Counted from the first letter of the stretch, positions 1 to 7,200 are shown. The stretch is 8,079 nucleotides of DNA from an uncultured Oscillibacter sp. (GCA_947245315.1 CAMXNV010000096.1:1-8079); one strand, 5' to 3'. Program-made: numbers and translations. Notes: generated from the sequence alone by a model not told the origin.

Positions 1-28
1 CCAGCTCCAGCAGCTCGGCGTAGCGCAT
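1..28 (-). CDS. 5' end of an unidentified gene, cut by the window edge
   Basis: Only the first nine codons are in the window, reading MRYAELLEL on the minus strand. The start is supported by a strong ribosome binding site (GAGGAGGG) ending about 6 nt upstream of the ATG. It follows the amidohydrolase gene in the same direction, 95 nt beyond that gene's stop codon, with a long perfect inverted repeat in between. It could be a last operon member or the first gene of a new unit. Nine residues are too few to suggest a function. Confidence 0.5.
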
Positions 29-64
29 GGCGATCCCTCCTCTCTGCTTCGGGCAGACGCGGAA

Positions 65-104
65 GCGTCCCTTGAAACCATGATAACACGGTTTCAAGGG
101 ACGC
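65..104 (-). promoter_or_regulatory. Perfect 15-bp inverted repeat between amidohydrolase and next gene
   Basis: The arms gcgtcccttgaaacc (65-79) and ggtttcaagggacgc (90-104) are perfectly complementary around a 10-nt spacer. In the minus-strand transcript the hairpin begins 20 nt after the amidohydrolase stop codon, which fits a transcription terminator or an RNA-stabilising 3' stem. There is no U-run after either arm, so a canonical intrinsic terminator is not shown. Because the spacer also holds a TATCAT that could act as a -10 box for the next gene, the palindrome might instead be a repressor operator. Which role applies cannot be decided from sequence alone. Confidence 0.6.
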
Positions 105-108
105 ACAA
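80..108 (-). promoter_or_regulatory. Weak candidate promoter for the gene starting at 28
   Basis: On the minus strand TTGTGC (103-108) and TATCAT (80-85) are separated by 17 nt. The -10 matches the sigma-A consensus at five of six positions and the -35 at three of six. The predicted start near 73 would lie about 45 nt before the ATG. The -10 lies in the spacer of the 15-bp inverted repeat. The weak -35 makes this a low-confidence call. Confidence 0.25.
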
Positions 109-123
109 GGAAATTTCTTTACT

Positions 124-1452
124 TCACTTCCAGCTCCGGAGCCAGGGCTGTCTCTCAAACAGCCGCTCCGCCTCCCGGCGGACCCGGTCCGCGTCCACGG
201 TCAGCAGCTCCCGGTCCTTCATCAGCAGCTTCCCGTTTACAATGGAGTGCCGCACGTCCGCGCCGCTGGCGCTCTCCACCAGGGTGTGGACCAGGTTCTG
301 GGTGGGCCAGAGGTGGGGGGCCGCCGTGTCCACGGCGATGAGGTCCGCAGGCGCGCCCCGCTCAATGACGCCCAGGCCCGGTTCCATCAGCGCCGCTGCG
401 CCGCCCTGGGTGGCCATCTTCAAAAGAGTCTCCGCGGGCATGACGGAGGAGTCCGCCGTCCCCACGCCTCGGGTGACGTTCATCACTCCCCGGAACAGGC
501 GCATCTCCCGGAAGAGGTCCAGCCCGCCGTGGGCGGAGCCGTCGGTGCCCAGGCCCACGGGAACCCCGGCGTGAAGGAGCTGGGGCGCGGGGGGCACGCC
601 CTTGCCGCAGTTGGAGAAGGGGCAGTGGACCACCCGGACCTGCCGCCGGGCCAAAATCTCGATCTCCTCCTGGCTGAGGAAGATGCAGTGGGGGGCGGTC
701 ATGGGGGCCTCCCAAAGGCCCTCCCGCTCCAGCCAGACGAAGGGGCGCTCGCCGCAGCGCTCGATGAACTCCGTCACCTCGCCGGCGTACTCGTTCATAT
801 GGGTCTCCACCGGGACGCCGTCCTCCTCCGCCGCCTGGAAGACCGCCCGGAGCAGCTCCTCGCTGACGGCGGTGGGCGTGGTGACGGAGTAGATAGGCTT
901 CAAGAGCCCTGTCAGGGCGCTTCTCATGGCCCGTAGGCGCTCCACCGCCGCCGGGACCGAGGGGGCCCGCAGACTCTCGGGGCAGAAGGGGTTGTCGTTG
1001 GTCATGACGCTGAGGCGGCCCCGGAGGCCCGCTTGTTCATAGACTCCGGCGTAAATCTCCGGGTACTTCCCCCCGGCGTCCACGAAGCCGGTGGTGCCGC
1101 AGGAGATCATCTCCATGGCCGCCAGCTCCGCGCTGAGGCGGGAGCTCTCCTCGTCCAGGCGGCTCTCGAAGGGGACGTTGACCCGCTTCCAGATGACGGG
1201 CTTCTCGTCCAGCAGACGGCCCCGGAGGAGCTGCTGGCTGGTGTGGAGGTGCCCGTCCACCAGGCCGGGCATCCAGAGGAGGTCCCGGCCGTCCAGGACG
1301 GCGTCTCCCCGGTAGGCGCATTGGGCCTGGTCCACGATGTCCAGGACGCGCCCCTCCCGGAGGGCGATGGCCTTCCCGGAGACCAGGGTCATGTCCGGGG
1401 CCAGATAGCGGGCGTTGGTGAGCAGAAGGTCGCAGTGAAGGCTGTCAGCCAT
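124..1452 (-). CDS. TRZ/ATZ-family amidohydrolase, metal-dependent deaminase/hydrolase
   Basis: A 442-aa protein of the amidohydrolase superfamily, close in plan to the MTA/SAH deaminase and atrazine chlorohydrolase branch. The metal site looks complete: HxH at H68/H70 within PGLVDGHLH, H218 in VETHMNE, and D304 in LGTDGS. H255 (APHC) and E96 (PFESRLD) match the substrate and catalytic positions of that branch, and HCPFSN at 276-281 is also typical. Length is normal for the family. N- and C-terminal strands (about 1-60 and 370-430) would form the usual beta-sandwich around the TIM barrel. No signal peptide is visible, so it should be cytosolic. GGAGGG lies 8 nt before the ATG and overlaps the end region of the permease gene 13 nt upstream. 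It is the last gene of a permease operon, so it probably acts on an imported N-heterocycle or related amine. MTA/SAH deaminase is one option, but the substrate cannot be read from sequence. Confidence 0.9.
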   Translation of the reverse strand: MADSLHCDLLLTNARYLAPDMTLVSGKAIALREGRVLDIVDQAQCAYRGDAVLDGRDLLWMPGLVDGHLHTSQQLLRGRLLDEKPVIWKRVNVPFESRLDEESSRLSAELAAMEMISCGTTGFVDAGGKYPEIYAGVYEQAGLRGRLSVMTNDNPFCPESLRAPSVPAAVERLRAMRSALTGLLKPIYSVTTPTAVSEELLRAVFQAAEEDGVPVETHMNEYAGEVTEFIERCGERPFVWLEREGLWEAPMTAPHCIFLSQEEIEILARRQVRVVHCPFSNCGKGVPPAPQLLHAGVPVGLGTDGSAHGGLDLFREMRLFRGVMNVTRGVGTADSSVMPAETLLKMATQGGAAALMEPGLGVIERGAPADLIAVDTAAPHLWPTQNLVHTLVESASGADVRHSIVNGKLLMKDRELLTVDADRVRREAERLFERQPWLRSWK

Positions 1453-1465
1453 GGGAAAAACCCTC

Positions 1466-2224
1466 CTATTTCAAAAGCATGAACAGGGAAAAGCAGATGG
1501 AGAACACCGCCACGCCCCGTTTCAGCAGGGACTGGGGCACCCGGGCGGCGGTGACGCTGCCCGCGAAGACCCCCAGGGCGTGGCCCAGCACCGCCGCCAG
1601 CAGCATGGGAACCAGGGCGGCCAGGGATTCACAGCGGCTCCCGTACACGGCCACGGCGGGCAGGGCGATGAACACGGAGTCCAGCAGGGCCACGCCCACG
1701 GCCATTTTAGCGGGGACCCCCAGGGCCACCAGCAGGGGCATCACCAGCACCGGCCCTCCCGCCCCGGAGAGGGCGCAGAGCAGGGCTGTGGCAAAGCCCA
1801 GGGCCAGCAGGGACGGGGTCCCGGGAAAGCGGTCCCCCTTCTTCTCGGGGCCCTTCCGAGCCCGGAGCTCCCGGACGGCGATGGCCAGGCCGGAGAGGAA
1901 CACCACGATGTATAAAACCACCTTGACGGTCCCGGGCTCCAGCAGACCCCCCAGGGCGGCCCCCAACAGGCTCCCCGCCAGGCTCCCGGCGGAGAGGACC
2001 AGGGCGGGCCGCAGGGGCAGCTCCCCCCGGCGGCGGTAGTTCCAGGAGCCGATGGCCCCGGAGACGGCGAAGCACAGGAAACTCAGCAGCAGGGACTCCG
2101 TGACCCCCAATCCACAGGCGGCGGTGAAGAGAATGGGCAGCAGGAAGCCCGCCACGCCGCACCAGCCGATGAACAGGCCCACGGCGCAGCTCCCCAGGGC
2201 CGCCAGGAGCAGCTCAGATGACAT
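1466..2224 (-). CDS. TSUP (TauE/SafE-type) membrane permease
   Basis: A 252-aa, strongly hydrophobic protein with about seven or eight predicted membrane spans and the internal duplication of the TSUP family. The first half has a glycine-rich GVAGFLLPILF segment at 23-33, and the second has GAGGPVLVMPLLV (144-156), followed by an AVGVALLDS stretch at 165-173. A charged cytosolic loop (about 120-133, rich in K, R and E) separates the halves. Known family members move sulfite, sulfonates, sulfoacetate and related organic anions, usually outward. The start ATG lies inside the 3' end of the preceding 148-aa gene (11-nt overlap), which suggests translational coupling. The 13-nt gap to the amidohydrolase gene indicates co-transcription. 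The substrate is unknown; it may export a product or a sulfur-containing fragment released by the amidohydrolase. Confidence 0.85.
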   Translation of the reverse strand: MSSELLLAALGSCAVGLFIGWCGVAGFLLPILFTAACGLGVTESLLLSFLCFAVSGAIGSWNYRRRGELPLRPALVLSAGSLAGSLLGAALGGLLEPGTVKVVLYIVVFLSGLAIAVRELRARKGPEKKGDRFPGTPSLLALGFATALLCALSGAGGPVLVMPLLVALGVPAKMAVGVALLDSVFIALPAVAVYGSRCESLAALVPMLLAAVLGHALGVFAGSVTAARVPQSLLKRGVAVFSICFSLFMLLK

Positions 2225-2660
2225 GGGTCAGTCTCAGGACCACCTGGGCCACGATCAGGGAGCCGAAGAAGGTCCCCGTCATGACCAGGACGGTGATGAT
2301 GATGAGCTTCCAGCCCTGCTTGAAGAACATCTTCAGCTGGTTGCTGATGGACATGCCGGCGAAGGCGCCCACCATGGTCAGGGGAGCGGTGAAGTTGATC
2401 TTCCCGGCGGACTCGATGACGAACTGGGACACGGGGGACAGGGGGCAGGCGCACAGGAGTCCCAGGAGGGAGCAGTAGGCCACCGTGGGCAGCTTCAGGG
2501 GGATGACATGGGCCAGCCCCGCGGCGCACAGGGCGATGAGCAGCAGCACCAGCACGCCGGGCAGGGACTCGGAAAAGGCCACGTCGAAGCCGATGAGGTT
2601 GGCGGTCATCATGCCCAGGCCCGAGATGGCCAGGACGAAAATCCAATCCTTAATGGTCAT
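2214..2660 (-). CDS. Small four- or five-span membrane protein, partner of the DUF3100-like protein
   Basis: A 148-aa hydrophobic protein with likely membrane spans near residues 6-24, 33-54, 58-76 and 118-142, and a weaker one at 88-106 containing FTAPLTMVGAFAGMSIS. I do not recognise a named family with certainty. The start is well supported by GGAGGAG 7 nt upstream of the ATG. The gene begins 13 nt after the DUF3100-like gene stops and overlaps the TSUP gene by 11 nt, so it is embedded in the operon. Its small size and position next to another membrane protein suggest a two-subunit permease, comparable in layout to MadL/MadM or YjiG/YjiH pairs. That is an analogy from context, not homology I can show. 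Confidence 0.8.
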   Translation of the reverse strand: MTIKDWIFVLAISGLGMMTANLIGFDVAFSESLPGVLVLLLIALCAAGLAHVIPLKLPTVAYCSLLGLLCACPLSPVSQFVIESAGKINFTAPLTMVGAFAGMSISNQLKMFFKQGWKLIIITVLVMTGTFFGSLIVAQVVLRLTHVI

Positions 2661-2673
2661 AGCGCTCTCCTCC

Positions 2674-3420
2674 TCAATTCTTCCCGGCCAGCTCCCGGCC
2701 GGACTTGGTGATGCGTCCTAACGTGGGCTCCAGCTTGCGGTACAGGAAGTTGCACAGGGGCACGCCCAGGAAGATGGCCATATAGATGCCGTCGATGCCG
2801 GAGATGGTCTCGCTGGCGGAGGCCATGGCGGCGATCTGGTCCGCCCAGGCGGGCATGACCTCGGACAGGGCCGCCACGGCGGAGCTCATGAGGATGCCCG
2901 CGCCCACGCCGGAGGCCATGCCCAGGGCGTAGGGGTGGAAGAGGCCCGTGGCCGCGGCCATGGAGGCTATGAAGCCGAAGTAGATGGTGCCCACCATGCC
3001 GCCGACGATGTACACGGAGAGGCTGCCCTGGGCCTCCGGGGAGTCTGCGCCGAACATGTCCTGCATGAGGGCCAGGTTGGTCTCCCGGTTGATGGAGTGG
3101 GTGGCCCCGATGGCCTCCCGCTTGAGGCCCAGCAGCAGGGCGACGGGCATGGCCAGGAAGATGGTGCACAGGTTGCCGAACTCCTGGAGCAGCAGGGCGG
3201 GCCCGGCGGAGATGACGATGGAGATGTTGGCCCCGGCGTTGATGCCCAGGAACAGGGCGTAGAAGATGGGGAAGATGATGAAGGTGCCCTTCCAGACGGG
3301 GATTTTGATCTGCCCGATGGAATCCGCGATGAGGATGAAGACGAAGGCCAGCAGGTAGAGAATCCACTCCATCCTGACCCGCTCTCTCAGGGAGGCGTAT
3401 GCGCGCTCGACTTTTTTCAT
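2674..3420 (-). CDS. DUF3100-like integral membrane protein, putative transporter subunit
   Basis: A 248-aa protein with about seven predicted membrane spans (roughly 19-34, 43-60, 64-77, 84-98, 133-158, 160-185, 209-226). Distinctive segments are SAGPALLLQEFGNL (71-84) and GLKREAIGATHSINRE (98-113). These resemble what I remember of the DUF3100 family, whose function is not established; I could not check this. A longer frame runs back to 3531, but the start at 3420 is preferred: AAAGGAGT lies 8 nt upstream, and the extension would cover the promoter and the A/T-rich tract. It is the first gene of the permease/amidohydrolase operon, with the 148-aa membrane protein 13 nt downstream. The likely role is uptake of the amidohydrolase substrate, probably together with the 148-aa protein; this is inference from context. 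Confidence 0.8.
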   Translation of the reverse strand: MKKVERAYASLRERVRMEWILYLLAFVFILIADSIGQIKIPVWKGTFIIFPIFYALFLGINAGANISIVISAGPALLLQEFGNLCTIFLAMPVALLLGLKREAIGATHSINRETNLALMQDMFGADSPEAQGSLSVYIVGGMVGTIYFGFIASMAAATGLFHPYALGMASGVGAGILMSSAVAALSEVMPAWADQIAAMASASETISGIDGIYMAIFLGVPLCNFLYRKLEPTLGRITKSGRELAGKN

Positions 3421-3450
3421 AGGGCCCACTCCTTTGTCGTTGATGGGGCT

Positions 3451-3510
3451 ATTATAGCGGAGACGGGGGCGGGGGGAAAAGGACATATGGGCAGTTTTTA
3501 AAAAATAAAA
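3451..3510 (-). promoter_or_regulatory. Promoter of the permease/amidohydrolase operon
   Basis: A perfect TATAAT -10 box lies at 3451-3456 on the minus strand, 31 nt before the start codon of the first gene. The -35 region is G/C-rich and poor: the best hexamer, TTTTCC or TTTCCC near 3474-3480, matches only loosely. A 16-nt all-A/T tract at 3495-3510 lies about 50-65 nt upstream of the predicted start, where it could act as an UP-like element. A weak -35 often goes with an activator, but no clear activator site was identified. Confidence 0.6.
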
Positions 3511-3574
3511 GCGGACCCGCCGCGCCCGCAATCCCCGGCCTCATGTGTTGTGAAAGATGGTTCCGCCCAGCCTC

Positions 3575-3603
3575 TCGACTTCCGCGCCCCAATATGCTAT
3601 ACT
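3575..3603 (+). promoter_or_regulatory. Promoter of the 73-aa protein gene
   Basis: TCGACT (3575-3580) and TATACT (3598-3603) are spaced by exactly 17 nt, and a TG one base upstream of the -10 (3595-3596) gives an extended -10. Transcription would start near 3610, about 40 nt ahead of the ATG. It diverges from the operon promoter about 140 bp away. Confidence 0.65.
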
Positions 3604-3649
3604 GAACGCAAACCCACCCCAAAGCTTTCAAAGCATTCAGGAGGCCGCC

Positions 3650-3871
3650 ATGCTGTTCAACAAACGAAAAACGTCCCCCGCCGCCTACGACAAGGCCGGG
3701 AAAATCCCCGTCATCCGCTCCAGCATCTGCACCGGCGAACAGGTGGCGGGCTTCAAGGACCCGGCCACCGGCAAATTCCAGGAGCTCATGCTGATCCGCG
3801 ACGGCCGGGACCTCCAGGCCTTCCTCCGGCAGTATCAGGTGGACGAGGCGGAGATCAGGCGGGAGTGGTGA
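3650..3871 (+). CDS. Small 73-aa protein of unknown function
   Basis: A 73-residue soluble, charged protein beginning MLFNKRK. The start at 3650 is chosen over the upstream in-frame ATG at 3557 because CAGGAGG lies 5 nt before it and the promoter (3575-3603) falls inside the longer version. It has a basic N-terminus, one cysteine (C27) in the stretch SSICTGEQVAGFKD (24-37), then a likely beta-hairpin (GKFQELMLIRD, 41-51) and a C-terminal helix (about 53-71, LQAFLRQYQVDEAEIRRE). It has no membrane segment or signal peptide. The compact C-T-G-E-Q-V-A-G-F motif looks like a conserved family signature, but I cannot name the family. It is transcribed on its own, with about 390 bp to the next gene, and nothing ties it functionally to either neighbour. 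Confidence 0.8.
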   Translation: MLFNKRKTSPAAYDKAGKIPVIRSSICTGEQVAGFKDPATGKFQELMLIRDGRDLQAFLRQYQVDEAEIRREW

Positions 3872-4085
3872 GCCGCCTCCCCCGCCGTGTCCGGCATTGA
3901 GCGGTTTCGGGAAAACCGGGCTTCCCGCCCGGGCGGAGATCGCGCCCAACGATTATGAAGTCAGAGAGGCGTACCGAATGAAACAGACGTTTTTTAAAGC
4001 GCGCCTGAAGGGGCGGAGCTGCAAAGCCTCTCCCTCCAGGCCTCCCGGCTCCTTGCATTCCCCGGCCCGGCCTGTGAAGAAATGC
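3872..4085 (+). other. Intergenic region with short G+C-rich inverted repeats
   Basis: No gene is supported here. Two mutually exclusive small hairpins follow the 73-aa gene: CGGTTT/AAACCG (3902-3907 with 3913-3918) and CCGGGC/GCCCGG (3916-3921 with 3927-3932). Neither is followed by a U-run; a lone T6 lies further on at 3989-3994 without an adjacent strong stem. They may weakly terminate the small gene. A 7-bp inverted repeat, TTGCATT (4053-4059) and AATGCAA (4081-4087), separated by 21 nt, lies just upstream of the next promoter and could be an operator. The reading frame is open throughout and in frame with the large gene downstream, but no ribosome binding site supports a start. Confidence 0.4.
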
Positions 4086-4132
4086 AAAATTTGGAAAATT
4101 CGGTTGAAAAGCGCCGGGGCCGGTAGTATACT
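4086..4132 (+). promoter_or_regulatory. Promoter of the HD-Hsp90 gene
   Basis: TTGAAA (4104-4109) and TATACT (4127-4132) are separated by exactly 17 nt, each matching the sigma-A consensus at five of six positions. The 18 bases just before the -35 (4086-4103) are A/T-rich with A and T runs in an otherwise G+C-rich region, as expected of an UP element. Transcription would begin near 4139, giving a leader of about 124 nt. This is the best promoter in the window and argues that the gene is independently expressed. Confidence 0.75.
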
Positions 4133-4193
4133 ATTCCTATACGCTTCCCATCCCGCGCGTCTGCCGGGCTCCAGCCCGGCCCGGAGGCGCCAG

Positions 4194-4222
4194 GACGCGC
4201 TCCCGCAGCGACGCGCTCCCGC
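4194..4222 (+). repeat. 13-bp tandem direct repeat in the leader
   Basis: gacgcgctcccgc occurs at 4194-4206 and again at 4210-4222, separated by agc, giving a 16-nt period. The second copy runs into the 5' arm of the terminator stem (4219-4225). Both copies can pair with GCGCGTC at 4155-4161. It may be an RNA- or protein-binding repeat, or a slippage duplication. Confidence 0.85.
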
Positions 4223-4241
4223 CGGCGTCCCGGCGGTTTTT
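4219..4241 (+). terminator. Intrinsic terminator inside the leader of the HD-Hsp90 gene
   Basis: CCGCCGG (4219-4225) and CCGGCGG (4230-4236) form a perfect 7-bp, all G/C stem with a CGTC loop, followed immediately by TTTTT (4237-4241). This has the form of a canonical intrinsic terminator, although the T-run is short. It lies about 80 nt after the predicted transcription start and 21 nt before the start codon, so it would cut the transcript before the coding region unless countered. Confidence 0.7.
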
Positions 4242-4262
4242 CAAATTAGAGGAGGGATTTCA

Positions 4263-7200
4263 ATGCCGGATCATGACTGCAAAGCGAACTTGCCCCTGAC
4301 CCTGGAACAGCATTTCACCTGCTTGGCGAAGCACTACCCGGACATTCAGGACATCCAGAATCTCCTCAGCCTCTGGCACCTGCTTCGAAAGGACCTGGAG
4401 GACCGGCTGCCCTACTCCCGGGGCGTCTTTGCCCACTACAGCCTCCACGACGCCTCCCACAGCCGCTCCGTCATCCAGGCCATCGAGCGCTTCCTGGGGG
4501 AGGAGCGGATCCGGATGCTCTCCGCCACGGATACCTTCATGCTCCTCTGCTGCGCCTATGCCCACGACTACGGAATGGCCGTGACCTACAACCAGATTTA
4601 CGAGGTCCTGGGCAAGCGGGAGTTCCTGGACTTCCTGGAGGAACAGGCCAAGAGCTCCACCGCCGCCGGGGAGGACGTCCAGGCCGTCAAGAACCTCCTG
4701 GAGTACGTCAAGAACAAGAAGGTCACCGCCAGCCTTCAAGACCAGTACCGATTCATCATGCAGGCCATCCAGATGTACCTGCGCCCCCTCCACTGGAAGG
4801 GCGCGGGGGACGTGTGGAGGGACTTCCAGGGCCTCCTGACCGGGCGCATCAACGAGCGCTTCATCCGGGGCGGAGAGGGCATCATCGACATCTGCGAGGC
4901 CCACGGCCAGCCCTTTGAGCGGATCCTGGACCTCAACATCCGGGCCGACGGTATCGTGGGGGACGACTTCCATCCCCGCTTCATCGCCGCCATGCTGCGC
5001 CTGGGGGACCTGCTGGATCTGGACAATGGCCGGTTCCCCCGGTGGTTCGTCTCGGAGATCGGGCGGAACCAGGAGGTCATCCCCAAGCTCTCCCGGCTCC
5101 ACTACAAAAAGCACGAGGCCATCAACCACCTGCTCATCACCCCGAAGCGAATCGAGGTCTGCGCCGCCTGTAGCAGCCGCGAGGACGAGTACGAGGTGGC
5201 CGGGCTGGTTCAGGACTGGATTCAAATGCTGAAACAGGAGTGCGACAACCTGGGGCTCCACTGGTCCAAGATTACCCAGGCGAACTTCGGCCGCCCGCCC
5301 CTGGTGACCAAGGACGACATCCTGCTGGACGGAAAGCTCTACACGGCGGAGGGCCACAAGCTGCAAATGCAGATGCCCCAGGAGCGGGTCATGAAGCTGC
5401 TGGAGGGCACCAACATCTATCGCAACAAGTACATCGGCATCCGGGAGCTGGTGCAGAACGCCGTGGACGCCTCCTTGCTCCAGCTGTGGTACGACATCAC
5501 CCACAACCGCTACATCCGCCTGGGAATCTCCAAATACGGCCACCTGGAGAACGGGGACGACGACGCCCGCCACTTCCGCCCCGGGAGCAAGAAGGAGGAA
5601 ATGGGCCTCCTGGAGCACAATCTGGACGTGCTCCAGGAGCTCTTCGGCAGCTATCCCATCACCATTGAGCTGGTCAAGGACCTGGACGCCGGGAAGGTCT
5701 TCCTGATGGTGAAGGACCGGGGCATCGGGATCACCCCCCAGGACGCCCGGTACATGGCCGACATCGGGGCCAGCAAGGAGAAGAATGTCCGGATCCGAGC
5801 CATCTTGAAGGACATGCCCCGCTGGATGAAGCCCTCCGGAGTCTTCGGCATCGGCCTCCAGTCCGTCTTCCAGCTCACGGACCGGATTGAGTTCTACTCC
5901 CGGCGGCCCAACGAGCCGGAGCGGAAAATCGTCTTCAACTCCTATGGCCGGAACCACGGGCGGATCGAGGTCTACGAGATCACCCCCGATCAAAAGGGCA
6001 TCTACTACGACAACACCCCCCAGGGGACCAACGTAAAAATCGCCATCGACCCGGAGCGCCTCCTCAGCGGGGACCGGGAGGACGGCGCCGCCCGCCGGAC
6101 CCCCCTGCTCTACTACGACATGGAGTTCAGCCCCGGGGACCCGCTCCAGGCCGTGTACGCCGAGCTCTCCCAGGCCATCATGGACACCCTGCGGGAAAAT
6201 CCCTATGACTACTTCAACATCTACTACCAGCCCATGATCCGGCAGAACGAGGACACGCCGCCGGAGAAGGGCAAGAAGATACGGCTGCGGCCCAGCTACT
6301 TCTCTCCCAACAAGGAAAAAACAACCCAGCAGGACTCCACCCAGAACGCCAGGATCGAAAACAGCGTCCTGCCCTTTTACTCCAAGGGCGCGGAAAACCC
6401 GGCCCCCTTCTCCTTTACCCTTGAAAAGGCCTATTATATGGACGAGGACAGCTGCCGGTCCTACCAGCTGAACATCCGGGAGGGCGCCATTACCCAGGAG
6501 GGCGGCGTCCGCCGTTTTGAGCTCCCCTCCACGGTCCGGAACCTGTACAATATCCAGTACAAGTTCAATCCCATCTCCAACGCCGACTTCATCTATCCGC
6601 CCTCGGTCCGGCAGCTCAAAAAAGGCCACGCCGGCTTCCTGCGCTGGAACATCCACATCATGGATGAAAACCCGGACACGTATCTGAACATCGACCGGGA
6701 CCGCCTCCGGGAGGGATCCATTGTGGAGGAGGAGCTGGAGCAGATTCAGCGGAAGATTCTCCTCCGCTGGTGCGACTATTTGATCCGCTGGAGAGAGCGG
6801 CGGGAGGTCACCCGTTTGAAGGAGGAGCGCCGAGATTTGGAAACTCTCCGGCGTCAAGGAAGAGAGCAGGATTTTGAGACCGGCGGCCCCGCGAATCTTT
6901 TCAAAAACCGGCCCCAGCTTCTGGTGTCCTTCGCCCTGCTGTTCTATCAGTATGTCCCCGCTGAGAACTTCCGGGCTTTTATAGAGCCCTACCAGAGCTT
7001 CCTGGAGGAACAGGAATTGATTCTGAACAAGGAAGAATTCCCGGTGCAGCGGCTGTGGGAGGCGGGAGCCGTCTTCCAGTCCGAGATTCCCCTGCCCCCC
7101 AGGTGGGTTGAAAAGAGGGGTTGGGCCCCCCTCCAGTCTCCAGAAACGGAGAGCGCCACCCGCATGAAGCCGGATACCCTGGCCCGCATTCCCCACCGCC

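Larger units (their letters stand above)
4139..4262 (+). promoter_or_regulatory. Structured leader of the HD-Hsp90 gene (possible attenuator)
   Basis: The predicted leader folds on inspection into nested stems. GCGCGTC (4155-4161) pairs perfectly with GACGCGC (4194-4200), enclosing GCCGGGC/GCCCGGC (4163-4169 with 4174-4180) closed by a TCCA tetraloop. GACGCGC recurs at 4210-4216, so the first arm has two equivalent partners. The leader then ends in a terminator hairpin with a T-run at 4219-4241, before the GAGGAGGG ribosome binding site. GCCGGG (4163-4168) could also pair with CCCGGC (4229-4234) in the terminator's 3' arm, a possible antiterminator. There is no ATG in the leader, so a classical leader peptide is not evident. 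It does not match a riboswitch class I recognise. Confidence 0.5.

Noticed and set aside
247..1482. Plus-strand open frames opposite the amidohydrolase (for example 247-936 and 1033-1482)
   Set aside because: They are frame shadows with H/G/D-rich translations and no binding sites; the minus-strand gene has a full catalytic motif set.
3421..3531. A 37-residue N-terminal extension of the DUF3100-like protein
   Set aside because: It overlaps the TATAAT box and the A/T tract, and AAAGGAGT sits directly before the ATG at 3420.
3557..3649. A longer start for the 73-aa protein
   Set aside because: The promoter lies within it, and the binding site CAGGAGG precedes the internal ATG at 3650.
3956..3982. 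A tiny MKSERRTE reading frame in the intergenic region
   Set aside because: It is only eight codons long with no ribosome binding site, and lies upstream of the predicted transcription start at 4139, so it is not a leader peptide.
3897..4262. A 122-codon in-frame N-terminal extension of the HD-Hsp90 protein
   Set aside because: No ribosome binding site precedes the ATG at 3897 or the one at 3978. The stretch contains the promoter and a terminator and has low-complexity, P/R/A-rich translation. The ATG at 4263 has a strong binding site.
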